NCBI GenBank assembly: GCA_002600635.1
Contig: CP021371.1
Span: 809,001-873,000 of the forward strand
DNA from: Rhizobium sp. ACO-34A
Lineage (GTDB): Bacteria > Pseudomonadota > Alphaproteobacteria > Rhizobiales > Rhizobiaceae
DNA: 64,000 bases
Direction: 5' to 3'
In this document: piece after piece, positions 18,433 to 26,395 of the stretch
How the letters are laid out: the number at the start of each line of letters is the position of its first letter
Numbering within the stretch: position 1 is the first letter of the stretch
Made by a program: the position numbers and the translations under genes
Notes under the pieces: generated by a model
What the model saw: only the letters and a program-made list of their open reading frames with translations
Told to the model about the DNA's origin: nothing
The model's database searches: none

Positions 18433-18912
18433 ATGACCGGCGAGGAGGCTCCCGATCAGAAGGTCAGGATGCCCGGAGCCATTCTGTTCATCTGCGGCAT
18501 GAATGCCATCCGCTCGCCCATGGCTGAGGCGATTGCCCGCCAGATGCTGCCGCGCGGCACCTATGTGGCATCGGCCGGAGTTCGCGCTGGTGAACGTGAT
18601 CCGTTCGTCGATGTCGTTCTTGAGGAAATCGGTCTTTCGCTCGGCCGGCGTCGGCCGCAGACTCTGGAAGAGCTGGCAGACGATTTCTTCGATCTGGTGG
18701 TGACGCTTGCCCCGGAAGCGCATCATGCCGCACTGGAGCTGACCCGCTCATCGGCCGTCGAGGTGGTCTACTGGCCGATGCCGGATCCGACCGTTGCCAC
18801 CGGCACGCGTGAACAGATTCTCGGCGCCTATCGCGAGGTGCGCGACCGTCTGCGCCGGCTGATTGCCGAGCGCCTTTTGCCCTCCGTCGGAGGCCAGACG
18901 GGGCCTGCCTGA
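18433..18912 (+). CDS. Low-molecular-weight phosphatase/arsenate reductase-family protein
   Basis: A 159-residue protein of the LMW protein tyrosine phosphatase fold. The P-loop reads CGMNAIRS (residues about 21-28): the nucleophilic cysteine and the arginine five residues on are kept, but the usual second cysteine of the CxGNxCRS loop is isoleucine. A general acid Asp is present in MPDPTVATG. In alphaproteobacteria this gene lies between UPF0262 and infA, as here. Substrate unknown; the missing second cysteine argues against a redox-relay arsenate reductase. Confidence 0.85.
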   Translation: MTGEEAPDQKVRMPGAILFICGMNAIRSPMAEAIARQMLPRGTYVASAGVRAGERDPFVDVVLEEIGLSLGRRRPQTLEELADDFFDLVVTLAPEAHHAALELTRSSAVEVVYWPMPDPTVATGTREQILGAYREVRDRLRRLIAERLLPSVGGQTGPA

Positions 18913-19032
18913 AACAAATTGGAAAAGCGCACGCTACAAGGTTCACAAAACCTTGGTGATTGTGTAGTTTCCGCCCACATTTTCGGAGGCCCGCCGTGGC
19001 CCCGGCCAACATCCAAGAAAGATAACCGCTCT

Positions 19033-19251
19033 ATGGCAAAAGAAGAAGTCCTCGAATTTCCCGGCGTCGTCACCGAATTGCTGCCCAATGCGACGTTCCG
19101 GGTGAAGCTGGAAAACGAGCACGAGATCATCGCCCATACGGCCGGCCGCATGCGCAAGAACCGTATTCGTGTTCTCGCCGGCGACAAGGTTCTGGTGGAG
19201 ATGACGCCTTACGACCTGACCAAGGGTCGTATCACCTACCGCTTCAAGTAA
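19033..19251 (+). CDS. infA: Translation initiation factor IF-1
   Basis: A 72-residue S1/OB-fold protein, [20 protein letters not shown], with [30 protein letters not shown] split across the RNA-binding face and the C-terminal [11 protein letters not shown]. It binds the A site of the 30S subunit during initiation. The ATG at 19033 gives the universal N-terminus. A 120-base gap upstream with AT-rich stretches suggests its own promoter. Confidence 0.98.
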   Translation: MAKEEVLEFPGVVTELLPNATFRVKLENEHEIIAHTAGRMRKNRIRVLAGDKVLVEMTPYDLTKGRITYRFK

Positions 19252-19288
19252 AGCGCTCTCCCGACGAACGAATGCCGCGAGAGGTCGC

Positions 19289-19909
19289 ATGGAGCTGAGA
19301 CAGAAGCTGATACTGGCCTCCGGGTCGCCGCGCCGCCTCGACCTGCTGAAGCAGGCCGGGATCGAACCCGCGCGGCTGATGCCGATGGATCTGGACGAGA
19401 CGCCGAAGAAGTCCGAGCACCCGCGTTCGCTGGCGCGCCGGCTTTCGGCGGAAAAGGCGCGCGCCTGCTACGACCAGATCCGCTCGGATCTCCAGTGGAA
19501 CGACAGCTACATCATCGCCGCCGACACCGTCGTTGCGGTCGGTCGTCGTATTCTGCCCAAGGCGGAATATCTCGAGGAAGCGTCGTCGGCGCTCCATCTG
19601 CTGTCCGGCCGCAGTCACTGGGTGTTCACCGGTGTCTGCCTGATCACGCCGGAAGGCATTACGCGTCAGAAGGTTGCCGAGACCAAGGTTCGTTTCAAGC
19701 GCCTGTCGAGCCACGAGATCGAGAGCTATCTCGCCTCCGGCCAGTGGCGCGGCAAGGCGGGCGCCTATGCGATCCAGGGGATCGCCGGCTGCTTCCCGCA
19801 GAAACTCGTCGGTTCCTACACCAATGTCGTCGGCCTGCCGCTGTTCGAGACCATGCAGATGCTCTCGGGCGAGGGCTTCGACGTACAGACCGGCTGGACG
19901 GAGGGCTGA
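19289..19909 (+). CDS. maf: Maf family nucleotide pyrophosphatase
   Basis: A 206-residue protein with the Maf signature [12 protein letters not shown] (about 9-20), the base-recognition KARACYD segment, [10 protein letters not shown] (about 77-86), and QGIAGCF near the end. Maf proteins hydrolyse non-canonical or canonical nucleoside triphosphates and have been linked to septum control. It lies between infA and yacG, a fixed order in this group. Confidence 0.94.
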   Translation: MELRQKLILASGSPRRLDLLKQAGIEPARLMPMDLDETPKKSEHPRSLARRLSAEKARACYDQIRSDLQWNDSYIIAADTVVAVGRRILPKAEYLEEASSALHLLSGRSHWVFTGVCLITPEGITRQKVAETKVRFKRLSSHEIESYLASGQWRGKAGAYAIQGIAGCFPQKLVGSYTNVVGLPLFETMQMLSGEGFDVQTGWTEG

Positions 19910-19912
19910 ACG

Positions 19913-20125
19913 ATGAGCAACGATCCATCCTCCCATTCGGCAAAGGTCGAGCCCCTGCGCAAGGCGCTGCCTTGCCCGGAATGCCGCAAACCTTCGCAGC
20001 GGGAGCACTACCCCTTCTGCTCCGACCGCTGCCGCACTCTCGATCTCTCACGCTGGCTGAAAGGTTCCTACGCGATCCCGGTCATCGAGGACGAATCCAG
20101 CGCCGAAGACGACGGCCGCAACTGA
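19913..20125 (+). CDS. yacG: DNA gyrase inhibitor/zinc-binding protein YacG
   Basis: A 70-residue protein with a four-cysteine zinc site: CPEC (about residues 22-25) and CSDRCR (about 37-42), followed by DLSRWLKGSYAIP, the family signature. YacG binds GyrB and blocks DNA binding in E. coli. The start lies 3 bases after the maf stop. Slightly extended acidic tail (EDESSAEDDGRN). Confidence 0.93.
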   Translation: MSNDPSSHSAKVEPLRKALPCPECRKPSQREHYPFCSDRCRTLDLSRWLKGSYAIPVIEDESSAEDDGRN

Positions 20126-20428
20126 AACTTCATTCCGCCACGCATTCAAGCGCTTCGCGATCTTTCAGATCCGCCATGGCGCTTATACTCCTTGTTTCGT
20201 CGCGCGTGGTCATCGCAAGACCGCCGTGCTTTTTTGCACGACATGCTTTAGTGCGCGACGGAAGTCATTCATTTGGCTTGGTTTTTCGGTATTTTTGCAA
20301 AGCTGTCAAAAAAGTGCCTTTTGGCGCTGGACATGGCCGAACAAGCTGCTATAAACCGCCTCGCTTCCGGGGGAAACTTCTCCCCCGCCGGTCGGAAACC
20401 CCGCCGGATGGCTTCGCAAGAGCCTGAT
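20126..20428. other. Intergenic region between yacG and tRNA-Phe
   Basis: No gene seen. It contains a small hairpin (CGTGC/GCACG around a T6 loop, 20225-20240) and, at its 3' end, the tRNA-Phe promoter candidate. Confidence 0.5.
20328..20354 (+). promoter_or_regulatory. Candidate promoter of tRNA-Phe
   Basis: TGGACA at 20328-20333 and CTATAA at 20349-20354, 15 bases apart and ending about 74 bases before the tRNA. The spacing is one to two bases shorter than ideal; assigned by position. Confidence 0.35.
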
Positions 20429-20504
20429 GCCCGGATAGCTCAGTTGGTAGAGCAGCGGATTGAAAATCCGCGTGTCGGTGGTTCAAATCCGCCTCCGGGC
20501 ACCA
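20429..20504 (+). tRNA. tRNA-Phe (anticodon GAA), integration target
   Basis: Complete 76-base cloverleaf: GCCCGGA acceptor pairing with TCCGGGC, AGCTCAGTTGGTAGAGC D arm, anticodon GAA at 20462-20464, TpsiC arm GGTTCAAATCC, encoded CCA at 20502-20504. The 3' part from 20460 on is duplicated exactly at 31449, showing that an element integrated here and restored the gene. Confidence 0.97.
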
Positions 20505-20509
20505 TTTTT
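20460..20509 (+). repeat. attL: 50-bp direct repeat within tRNA-Phe
   Basis: Starts 2 bases before the anticodon and runs through the tRNA 3' end plus 5 T bases. Identical to 31449-31498; the match stops at a (20459) versus g (31448) on the left and a (20510) versus c (31499) on the right. Confidence 0.95.
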
Positions 20510-20609
20510 ATTCAACAAGATCAAAATGTTGTGGTGCTGGTGCCTGTGAATCCTTATGGTGCTAAATGCGCTTGGGTGTCATTCTGGGTTTCAGGTGTGT
20601 GCGCCGGAT

Positions 20610-22079
20610 CTAACGCCCCCAATGTTGCTGCATGTCTGTCGGATACGTCATCGAAAAGTATCTATCTTTCGCTGGATCAAACGGTAAGAAAACACGCGTG
20701 GGAAGTTCCCAATCTGCGTTTCCGTTAGCAACTTGCTGAGCGAACTGCAAAATCTGCCACTTAGCGAGGGCTCGATACCACGCCGTATTCCGAACAGTGA
20801 CATCCGCATACCATGCGTTTGCCACTACATTCATTTCATTGGTGGCTCTCTGTAACGCTTCTTCGCGTTCTGAGGCCGTGAGGTTCTCTGCGACGTATCC
20901 GATGACACCGTAGTCTAGTTCGGAAACTGCCATCCAAGTCAGATGGTTGTCTTGCTTTGAAGCATCGAAATTCCAAACTATCCAATGCTGGTAGACCAGT
21001 GCCCATAACTGCTTGCGTTCTTCTAAATCGGCAACTCTTGCAAATGCCGCGATACAATCGGTTGTGGCCTCTCGGCATTCGCCGTGAGAAGCGTTGAGCT
21101 CAATCGCTTCAATGCAGGCTGATTTTGCCTCAATAGAAGCGCCATTCAAACTGTATCCCAAGGCTGCCTGCACCACTTTTGTCCGAACGGGATAGCGGTT
21201 CAGGGCTCTCATCCATTTCCGCCACTCACCTGCATCCTGCTGAACACCTTTGAATAATGCTGCAAGAGCTTCCAACGTTTCTTCCGAAAGCGTTTCATTT
21301 CGCGGGTGGTTGAAGGTGAGACTCTGAACCAGGGCAAACCTGCTACGGTTCGATTTCAGATTCCGACCGATCCTGCCGATCTGATTCGAAGTCATAGCGC
21401 CCGCTATGCAAATTATAGGCAAAATTGAACGGAACTGGTCGATCGCCAAGCCGAGTGCATATTCCCCCTTGTTTGTGGTGCACAAACAAGTGGTCGCCTC
21501 GGCTAGGTAGTGGTCAGGGTAAACAGAGGAGACAACCGTCCTCCATAGAGACTCAATTGTGGGCCAATCAGCGTCTTTGTCGGCCTGAACAAAAGCATCA
21601 ACAGCTTCTCGTTCCCAAATAGGTTCGGCCTTCCCTCCAGAACTGAACTCGGAGTGTGTTGCTCCTATAAGCGCTGCCATACTCGCGAACAGATTGTCAC
21701 TGAGAAAGGCAACTGGAATACGCTCCCAGATTGGCTTATCAAAAAAATACGCGCGCGAAACGCTGAGAATTGCTGCAAGCTTCGGCAAATCAGGTTTTTG
21801 CTGCTTGCATGCCTCAAGCTCGTTCAGCAACCATGCCAATCGATCCACCCAGATTGCTTTATCATTTGCTGTCAACGGCTGTCTGGAATGACGATAGCTG
21901 TAGATTGCCCCAAGGTCCAACTGATGAGCTTCCGAAAGAGCCTGTCGCTGGTTATCCCCTTCATACACAAATGGGTTACTCATGGACGATAGTGCTGTGA
22001 TGAGATTTTTCGGTCCTACGGGATCCGGAATCGTCTCTGAGGTTGCTATCAAATCGCCCCAGTCTAATTGTGTGGACAT
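20610..22079 (-). CDS. Unknown protein co-translated with PLD-like protein
   Basis: A 489-residue protein (MSTQLDWGDLIATSETIPDP). ATG 22079 is chosen because it shares one base with the stop of the upstream gene (TAATG), a translational-coupling arrangement; an in-frame start 48 bases upstream overlaps that gene more deeply. The sequence is mostly predicted helix with many Trp and aromatic residues and no catalytic motif I recognise, no signal peptide and no clear membrane span apart from a short hydrophobic stretch (LPIICIAGAM, about residue 220). Codon use is AT-richer than the chromosome. As the obligate second gene of a pair at the tRNA-proximal end of the element, it may be a partner, regulator or sensor for the PLD-like protein. 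Confidence 0.8.
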   Translation of the reverse strand: MSTQLDWGDLIATSETIPDPVGPKNLITALSSMSNPFVYEGDNQRQALSEAHQLDLGAIYSYRHSRQPLTANDKAIWVDRLAWLLNELEACKQQKPDLPKLAAILSVSRAYFFDKPIWERIPVAFLSDNLFASMAALIGATHSEFSSGGKAEPIWEREAVDAFVQADKDADWPTIESLWRTVVSSVYPDHYLAEATTCLCTTNKGEYALGLAIDQFRSILPIICIAGAMTSNQIGRIGRNLKSNRSRFALVQSLTFNHPRNETLSEETLEALAALFKGVQQDAGEWRKWMRALNRYPVRTKVVQAALGYSLNGASIEAKSACIEAIELNASHGECREATTDCIAAFARVADLEERKQLWALVYQHWIVWNFDASKQDNHLTWMAVSELDYGVIGYVAENLTASEREEALQRATNEMNVVANAWYADVTVRNTAWYRALAKWQILQFAQQVANGNADWELPTRVFLPFDPAKDRYFSMTYPTDMQQHWGR

Positions 22080-23659
22080 TACGGCTGCTTCCAGACGAGA
22101 TTTGTTGGCTGATCGACGGCATCCCATAGTTCGAGAAAGGCATCGTGGATCAGTTGCCCGTTATCGGCTTCCTGTAAAATGTGATGTGCTTTCCCAAGCC
22201 CGTTGACCGAAGTTCCCAAGGACCACGCTCTCGCGCCGTTTTCGAGATAAGGAAATATGATAAAGCGATCATGGAAGTCCCATCCGTTGTTTCCGTCGCT
22301 CGAACGAAATTCGATTTTTAAGCCGTGGAAATTGCTCCTTAGGTTCTGCAAGAGGGCTTCATATGTCGCTTTTAATGCCTCTTTCGTGGTTGTTGAGCCT
22401 GCGGGCGTTTTTAGTGCTGTAAGAGCGCGCATTTCGGAGCCAAAGTTTTTGTTGTAAAACAATGTGTCGATTACATCTTGCGGCGCAAGAAACGGATCCC
22501 ACAGCCACACTCCTTTGAATCCGAATTGGTCGATAAGACCCCTGACGTCGCTTAAGGCTCTACTTCGCTCCGTTGCGGCACCATGTTGCTTGGGATTGTA
22601 TTGGACAAAGCGCCTTTGTTCAGTCAGCCTTGTTCGTTCCTCTTTGTAAATTCGGTTGCGCACTGGACGACGGATATCTGATGCGCTCGTATCACCAACG
22701 ATAGACTGGGTGTCATGTCCGACAAGTTGGACCCTCATATCTTGGAGATTTGAATCATAAGCATTCGATTGAAAGACACGGGGCTCATGCCGCACCAAGC
22801 CCATACCGAAGCTGATAGTATTTATAAATGCGGTTTCGTCAGTTGCGCTTAGGAGGATACTATTTTGAGGGTCCCATATATGGCCGCGAAATGTCCCGAT
22901 GCCTGCGTCAGGAGCTATGATCGCCTCACCGTCTGTAATGTTCACGGAGCCAAAACCCAATATGGTTTCGTCGTAAACTACCTCAACGGTGGCATTCAAA
23001 TTTCGAGGAGTTGCTTTCGGATGCCAAGCGATTTCCACTGCGTAATTGCCGCCTCTCCGTCCAAATCGACTTTGAATTATCTCAACGGGGAGCTGTATCG
23101 TAACCCCTCCTAGCCTGTCGGCCAGCTTTCCAATGTGTAGAGGTATAGCAGTCGATATTTTTTCGGACAGGTCGAGCAAAGATGTCGATTTGCTCAGCAA
23201 GGGTGCCAAGTCCGTTTTCAACGGATCGATGAGTTCAAATACGAGGCTTCCATTGCCGAAATTGTTTTTCAAAACTCTATTATACGGAACGTCATTTAGG
23301 GAATTTGCTGGAACAAACTGCCGTTGTAGCGGCGTGAGTTTGCCAACCCAAACTGGCATAGAGGCTGATAGCCATGTCCCCTCCGACTTTAAGACGTTTA
23401 GGCTTTCCAAGAGCTTGGGGATGGAGAGCATTTGTCGATGTAAACCGAAGCTCCACCCCTTTAGCGATTTGAGTGCGATGCGCTTGGTCAGGAAGCCTGA
23501 CTCAAGCACGCTCAATCCGTCATCCCCGGCGATTGCAAGGGTGAAGAGATTTATCGGAGTTTTTGAATTTGGAGGATAGGCAAGAATTTCTATTAGTTCG
23601 AACTGGGTGAAAAACCCGACGATGCCGTCTTGCAATAGTGTTTCGAGTTCTGGCCACAT
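22079..23659 (-). CDS. Phospholipase D-like domain protein of unknown role (first gene of a pair)
   Basis: A 526-residue protein. The C-terminal part (about 386-526) looks like a single phospholipase-D/nuclease-like unit: it opens with LWDPFLAPQDV, typical of the first strand of such domains, and contains H463-D-R465 followed by GTSVNGLG (482-489), an HxR...GTSxN variant of the HxK...GSxN active site. The N-terminal 385 residues match no domain I recognise. The layout may correspond to the VPA1262-like proteins of defence islands, but that is recollection, not a search result. No signal peptide. It overlaps the downstream gene by one base, so both products are probably made in fixed ratio. 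Moderate confidence in the fold, low in any function. Confidence 0.75.
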   Translation of the reverse strand: MWPELETLLQDGIVGFFTQFELIEILAYPPNSKTPINLFTLAIAGDDGLSVLESGFLTKRIALKSLKGWSFGLHRQMLSIPKLLESLNVLKSEGTWLSASMPVWVGKLTPLQRQFVPANSLNDVPYNRVLKNNFGNGSLVFELIDPLKTDLAPLLSKSTSLLDLSEKISTAIPLHIGKLADRLGGVTIQLPVEIIQSRFGRRGGNYAVEIAWHPKATPRNLNATVEVVYDETILGFGSVNITDGEAIIAPDAGIGTFRGHIWDPQNSILLSATDETAFINTISFGMGLVRHEPRVFQSNAYDSNLQDMRVQLVGHDTQSIVGDTSASDIRRPVRNRIYKEERTRLTEQRRFVQYNPKQHGAATERSRALSDVRGLIDQFGFKGVWLWDPFLAPQDVIDTLFYNKNFGSEMRALTALKTPAGSTTTKEALKATYEALLQNLRSNFHGLKIEFRSSDGNNGWDFHDRFIIFPYLENGARAWSLGTSVNGLGKAHHILQEADNGQLIHDAFLELWDAVDQPTNLVWKQP

Positions 23660-23794
23660 AGTCGGTCTCGCAACATGCTTCGAATATCGCGAGACTGACT
23701 ATGCGCTTTTGTCGTGATTCTGTCGATGTGGGTTGCAACTAAAGATAAATCTGGGGGTGTCTGTGTGAAAGTTCTCTTCCGCAGGACGCTGCAT

Positions 23795-24010
23795 TCATTT
23801 TCCGACGAACAGTTCCCTTGCCTCTTTCTCGCCTGCTGATCCTTTCAGCCATTGCCACGGAGCGCGAGGCTTATGCGATTTCGCCAGTTCGGGATGCTTC
23901 TTCGCATCGCGGACGGCATCGCGCAAGCGTTCGCGTGCCTCCTTCGGGTCGATCTTCAATTCGGCGCACAACGCCTTGAGGGTGATGATTTCGGGTGCTT
24001 TGTCGGTCAT
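23795..24010 (-). CDS. Small conserved hypothetical protein, 71 aa
   Basis: MTDKAPEIITLKALCAELKI opens a lysine- and alanine-rich protein whose first half (LKALCAELKIDPKEARERL, about 10-28) looks like a helix-turn-helix or SAP-like helical unit. The tail reads PWQWLKGSAGEKEARELFVG. Similar small proteins appear in rhizobial accessory DNA. GGAGACGAT lies upstream of the start. It may be a DNA-associated accessory factor of the element; function unknown. Confidence 0.65.
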   Translation of the reverse strand: MTDKAPEIITLKALCAELKIDPKEARERLRDAVRDAKKHPELAKSHKPRAPWQWLKGSAGEKEARELFVGK

Positions 24011-24083
24011 GATCGTCTCCTTCGGTTCAAGACGATCTATCTATTAAGATAACCACAAAGGGGTTGTCAGGGAAAATCCCGGA

Positions 24084-24416
24084 TCACCTGCCAGTAAAAG
24101 CCTCTAACATGCGAGTGACGCGGGCAAGATCATCCTCGTTCATATTCGCGAGCGCGGCGTTGACGCGATGCAACAGGCGACCGCGTTCGCCTTCGGGTGC
24201 GATCACCGTACCGGAGCCGAAAAGGGCAATAGCAGGAAGGCCCAAGGCTTTTGCAATGCTCTCGACGGTTTCGAATGACGGCGAGGCTTCGCCGCGTTCA
24301 AGCCGTCCCATCATCTCAATAGAAATGTCGGCCTTCTCGGCAAGCGCTTCCTGCGTCAGGCCCAATGCCTTTCGGTGATGGCGCACATTGCTGCCGAAAA
24401 TCTTTCTGAGTTCCAA
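24084..24416 (-). CDS. XRE-family transcriptional regulator
   Basis: A 110-residue protein with an N-terminal helix-turn-helix of the Cro/CI type: FGSNVRHHRKALGLTQEALA, then ISIEMMGRLERGEASPSFET (residues about 7-55). The remaining part is a short dimerisation-like helix. It is transcribed divergently from the small membrane protein gene at 24543 across a 126-base region containing a palindrome, the usual layout for a repressor controlling its own and a divergent promoter. Probably the maintenance/induction switch of the element. Confidence 0.9.
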   Translation of the reverse strand: MELRKIFGSNVRHHRKALGLTQEALAEKADISIEMMGRLERGEASPSFETVESIAKALGLPAIALFGSGTVIAPEGERGRLLHRVNAALANMNEDDLARVTRMLEAFTGR

Positions 24417-24498
24417 TCGCTGCCCTCCATGTTGAAGGGACAGTCATCTTTGGGGCTCTCTGATTTAAGGCATAGCTATTGCTGGAAATCAGAAATAT

Positions 24499-24511
24499 GC
24501 AATATGATTGC
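24499..24511. promoter_or_regulatory. Candidate operator palindrome between XRE gene and divergent gene
   Basis: GCAATATGATTGC is a perfect GCAAT-3-ATTGC palindrome. A related half site GATTGC lies at 24535-24540, and ATATGCAA (24495-24502) with TTGCATAT (24537-24544) forms a wider inverted repeat. Position in the divergent region fits an XRE binding site. Confidence 0.5.
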
Positions 24512-24542
24512 AGTATAGAGAATTTCTGTCGTCAGATTGCAT

Positions 24543-24821
24543 ATGACTTCTATCCACTCGGATTATTTTCCCTTCCTCGTATTCGGCGCGTTCGTGCTGG
24601 CTATCTTCCTATGGATGGAATGGCAGGGGCGCATCAGACCGATGTTCATCCCGCGTGCCGAGATTAAGCGAATGGCCGACGAATTGCTGGAGAAGCACGG
24701 GGAGCGCGCAGAGGAAATGGCCTTTATCGAAGAAGACAGGGCATGGCGCTATTCGCAGACTTTCGAGCAAGGCAAATGGCGACGGGTGCGGAAAGAGCTA
24801 GAACGCAGGAGCGGTCTTTAA
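24543..24821 (+). CDS. Small membrane protein, 92 aa
   Basis: ATG 24543 gives MTSIHSDYFPFLVFGAFVLA. One membrane span lies at about residues 9-26 (FPFLVFGAFVLAIFLWME), followed by a charged cytoplasmic helix with many Glu and Arg to the C-terminus. No known domain. It is the only plus-strand gene in the element and is divergent from the XRE regulator, so it may be repressed by it. The candidate operator repeat touches its start codon. Confidence 0.6.
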   Translation: MTSIHSDYFPFLVFGAFVLAIFLWMEWQGRIRPMFIPRAEIKRMADELLEKHGERAEEMAFIEEDRAWRYSQTFEQGKWRRVRKELERRSGL

Positions 24822-25402
24822 CTGACCGGCGGGGCACTCGGGCATAGGCGCATGCGGCCGCGTTGGGATAATCGTCGGATAGGTCGACTATGCGCTCATT
24901 GCCGAGCCAGCGCCGCGCTACGCACAACGCCGGGTCTTCAACATACCAATGACGGCGAAGCGCGCTTAGAGGCCGAAATCAGCGATTTCTGCTATCACAT
25001 TTCGCCCAATCGACACCCAGCTAACACGCTTATCACCTCCCGCCAATCCGCCGCCATTGTAATCGTTGCTCAATTCGCCTGGCCCGATGGACCGACAGGT
25101 TGATAAATTATCCCAGTGTCGATCCGGCGCACTCTTCGTACGTCTCGAATAGTGAATGACGCCGAAAGTCGGAAGACGTCCGACTTCATGCCGCCAAAGG
25201 TATAGGGGAGGTCGTTTTTTGTTTGCGACCTCTCTAGGCACGGATCAGCAGGGTTACACACCACCAAGGTTTTGATCCTGTAGCTTCTGCTGAAGAACGC
25301 CAAGGGCGTCATGTTTTCGCTCGGCGATGTTGAGAGATGTAAGTGCGCCATGAATATATCTGGCGCTGTTGGCGTTCTTGGCGCACTTGTTTTTAGTGGT
25401 GG
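24822..25402. other. Gene-free stretch of the element with inverted repeats (candidate replication origin)
   Basis: Short open frames exist here but none has plausible codon use, start or family. Two tight inverted repeats stand out: AAGTCGGA/TCCGACTT (25166-25173, 25179-25186, 5-base loop) and GAGGTCG/CGACCTC (25208-25214, 25226-25232, 11-base T-rich loop). It lies just beyond the 3' end of the primase-helicase operon, where plasmid-like or P4-like elements often keep their origin. Role inferred. Confidence 0.4.
25341..25394 (+). terminator. Hairpin with T run facing the helicase gene
   Basis: AAGTGCGCCA (25341-25350) and TGGCGCACTT (25379-25388) form a perfect 10-bp stem with a 28-base loop, followed on + by GTTTTTA. 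It may stop plus-strand transcription before the converging repA-like gene. The long loop makes this uncertain. Confidence 0.4.
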
Positions 25403-26395
25403 TCACTCTTCATCCGGCAAACTCAGATACCACTTTTCCTTGACCTTCGAGGATTTTACCCGAAGCGAGCGCCGAGCGCGTTCCAGTGTCTTTTCAGATA
25501 TGTCTCGCGCTGCGGCCTCCTTCTCAACCGTGGTCGTCGGTTGACGACCGTTTTTCAGATAGACACGCAAGAACTCAATGGCTTCGTCGAGCGCGGACAT
25601 GCGCTTTTTCCCCTCGGTCGGACTCATCAGATCATCAACCGTAATGTCTGACGGGCCAAGCCAATTGAGGCGGGCAATGTCGCCTTCCTTCTCGGAGTAA
25701 AGCTCGTATGTCTGCGTTTGCCCCCTCGGTGCGATGTTGTGTTTGATATGCACCACCAGCTTCTTGCTGCTGTCACTCGGATGCTCGCAGACCAGAAACG
25801 CCGAACGCGCTGCACCGATTACATCCATTGATCCACCACCTTGATAGATCGCCTTGTCGTGCTTCGCTTTGGTCAAATGCCGAATAATCAAAACGGCAGT
25901 CTCGCCAGCTTCGGCTATTTCTTTCAGGAAAGACAAAAGCTGCCTGATGACATTCGGCTTGTACATATCCTGCCCACTTGACACATACGCGAACAGCGGA
26001 TCAAGAATGAGCAAGTCAGGTGGTTGTCGTCGCACCTCGCGCATAAGCGCATCCAGCCCCTTTTGATCTAAGGATAAGAAGTCACCCTGCACGCGAATGC
26101 GCTCGACGTCGCCTCCCATCGCGTCAATGCGTGGGCGTATCGTGTAAGCTGCGTCATCTTCAGCACTCAGATACAGCACACGCCCCTTCGCGAGCTTTTG
26201 CCCGCCCGGCATTTTACCCCCTATGGAAATCTGTGCGGCCAAATGCATTGCAAGGTATGACTTCCCGATACCTGGGTCGCCTTCCATGATGGTGATCATG
26301 CTGAAGGAAATGAATGGCTCCCAGAGCCATTCAACCTCTCTCGGTTCAATTGACCCAAGGTCAACGAACAGCTCTTTCTTTTTGCTACTCATCAT
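25403..26395 (-). CDS. RepA-type RecA-fold helicase/ATPase
   Basis: A 330-residue protein with a Walker A motif in EGDPGIGKSYLAMHLA (about 37-52), a Walker B-like PPDLLILDPLFAY (about 128-140), and a switch-type IIRHLTKAKHD, typical of the AAA_25/RepA family that includes the hexameric helicase of plasmid RSF1010. The C-terminal 60 residues form a helical, winged-helix-like region (ARDISEKTLERARRSLRV). The start overlaps the stop of the primase gene (ATGA), so the two are co-translated. The pair would unwind and prime replication of the excised element. Confidence 0.88.
   Translation of the reverse strand: MMSSKKKELFVDLGSIEPREVEWLWEPFISFSMITIMEGDPGIGKSYLAMHLAAQISIGGKMPGGQKLAKGRVLYLSAEDDAAYTIRPRIDAMGGDVERIRVQGDFLSLDQKGLDALMREVRRQPPDLLILDPLFAYVSSGQDMYKPNVIRQLLSFLKEIAEAGETAVLIIRHLTKAKHDKAIYQGGGSMDVIGAARSAFLVCEHPSDSSKKLVVHIKHNIAPRGQTQTYELYSEKEGDIARLNWLGPSDITVDDLMSPTEGKKRMSALDEAIEFLRVYLKNGRQPTTTVEKEAAARDISEKTLERARRSLRVKSSKVKEKWYLSLPDEE

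Noticed and set aside
20225..20240. Hairpin CGTGC-T6-GCACG as terminator after yacG
   Set aside because: Only a 5-bp stem with the T run in the loop instead of after the stem.
24966..25351. Two minus-strand open frames of 91 and 93 codons
   Set aside because: No ribosome-binding site, odd composition, mutual overlap in different frames, and crossed by strong inverted repeats; treated as non-coding.
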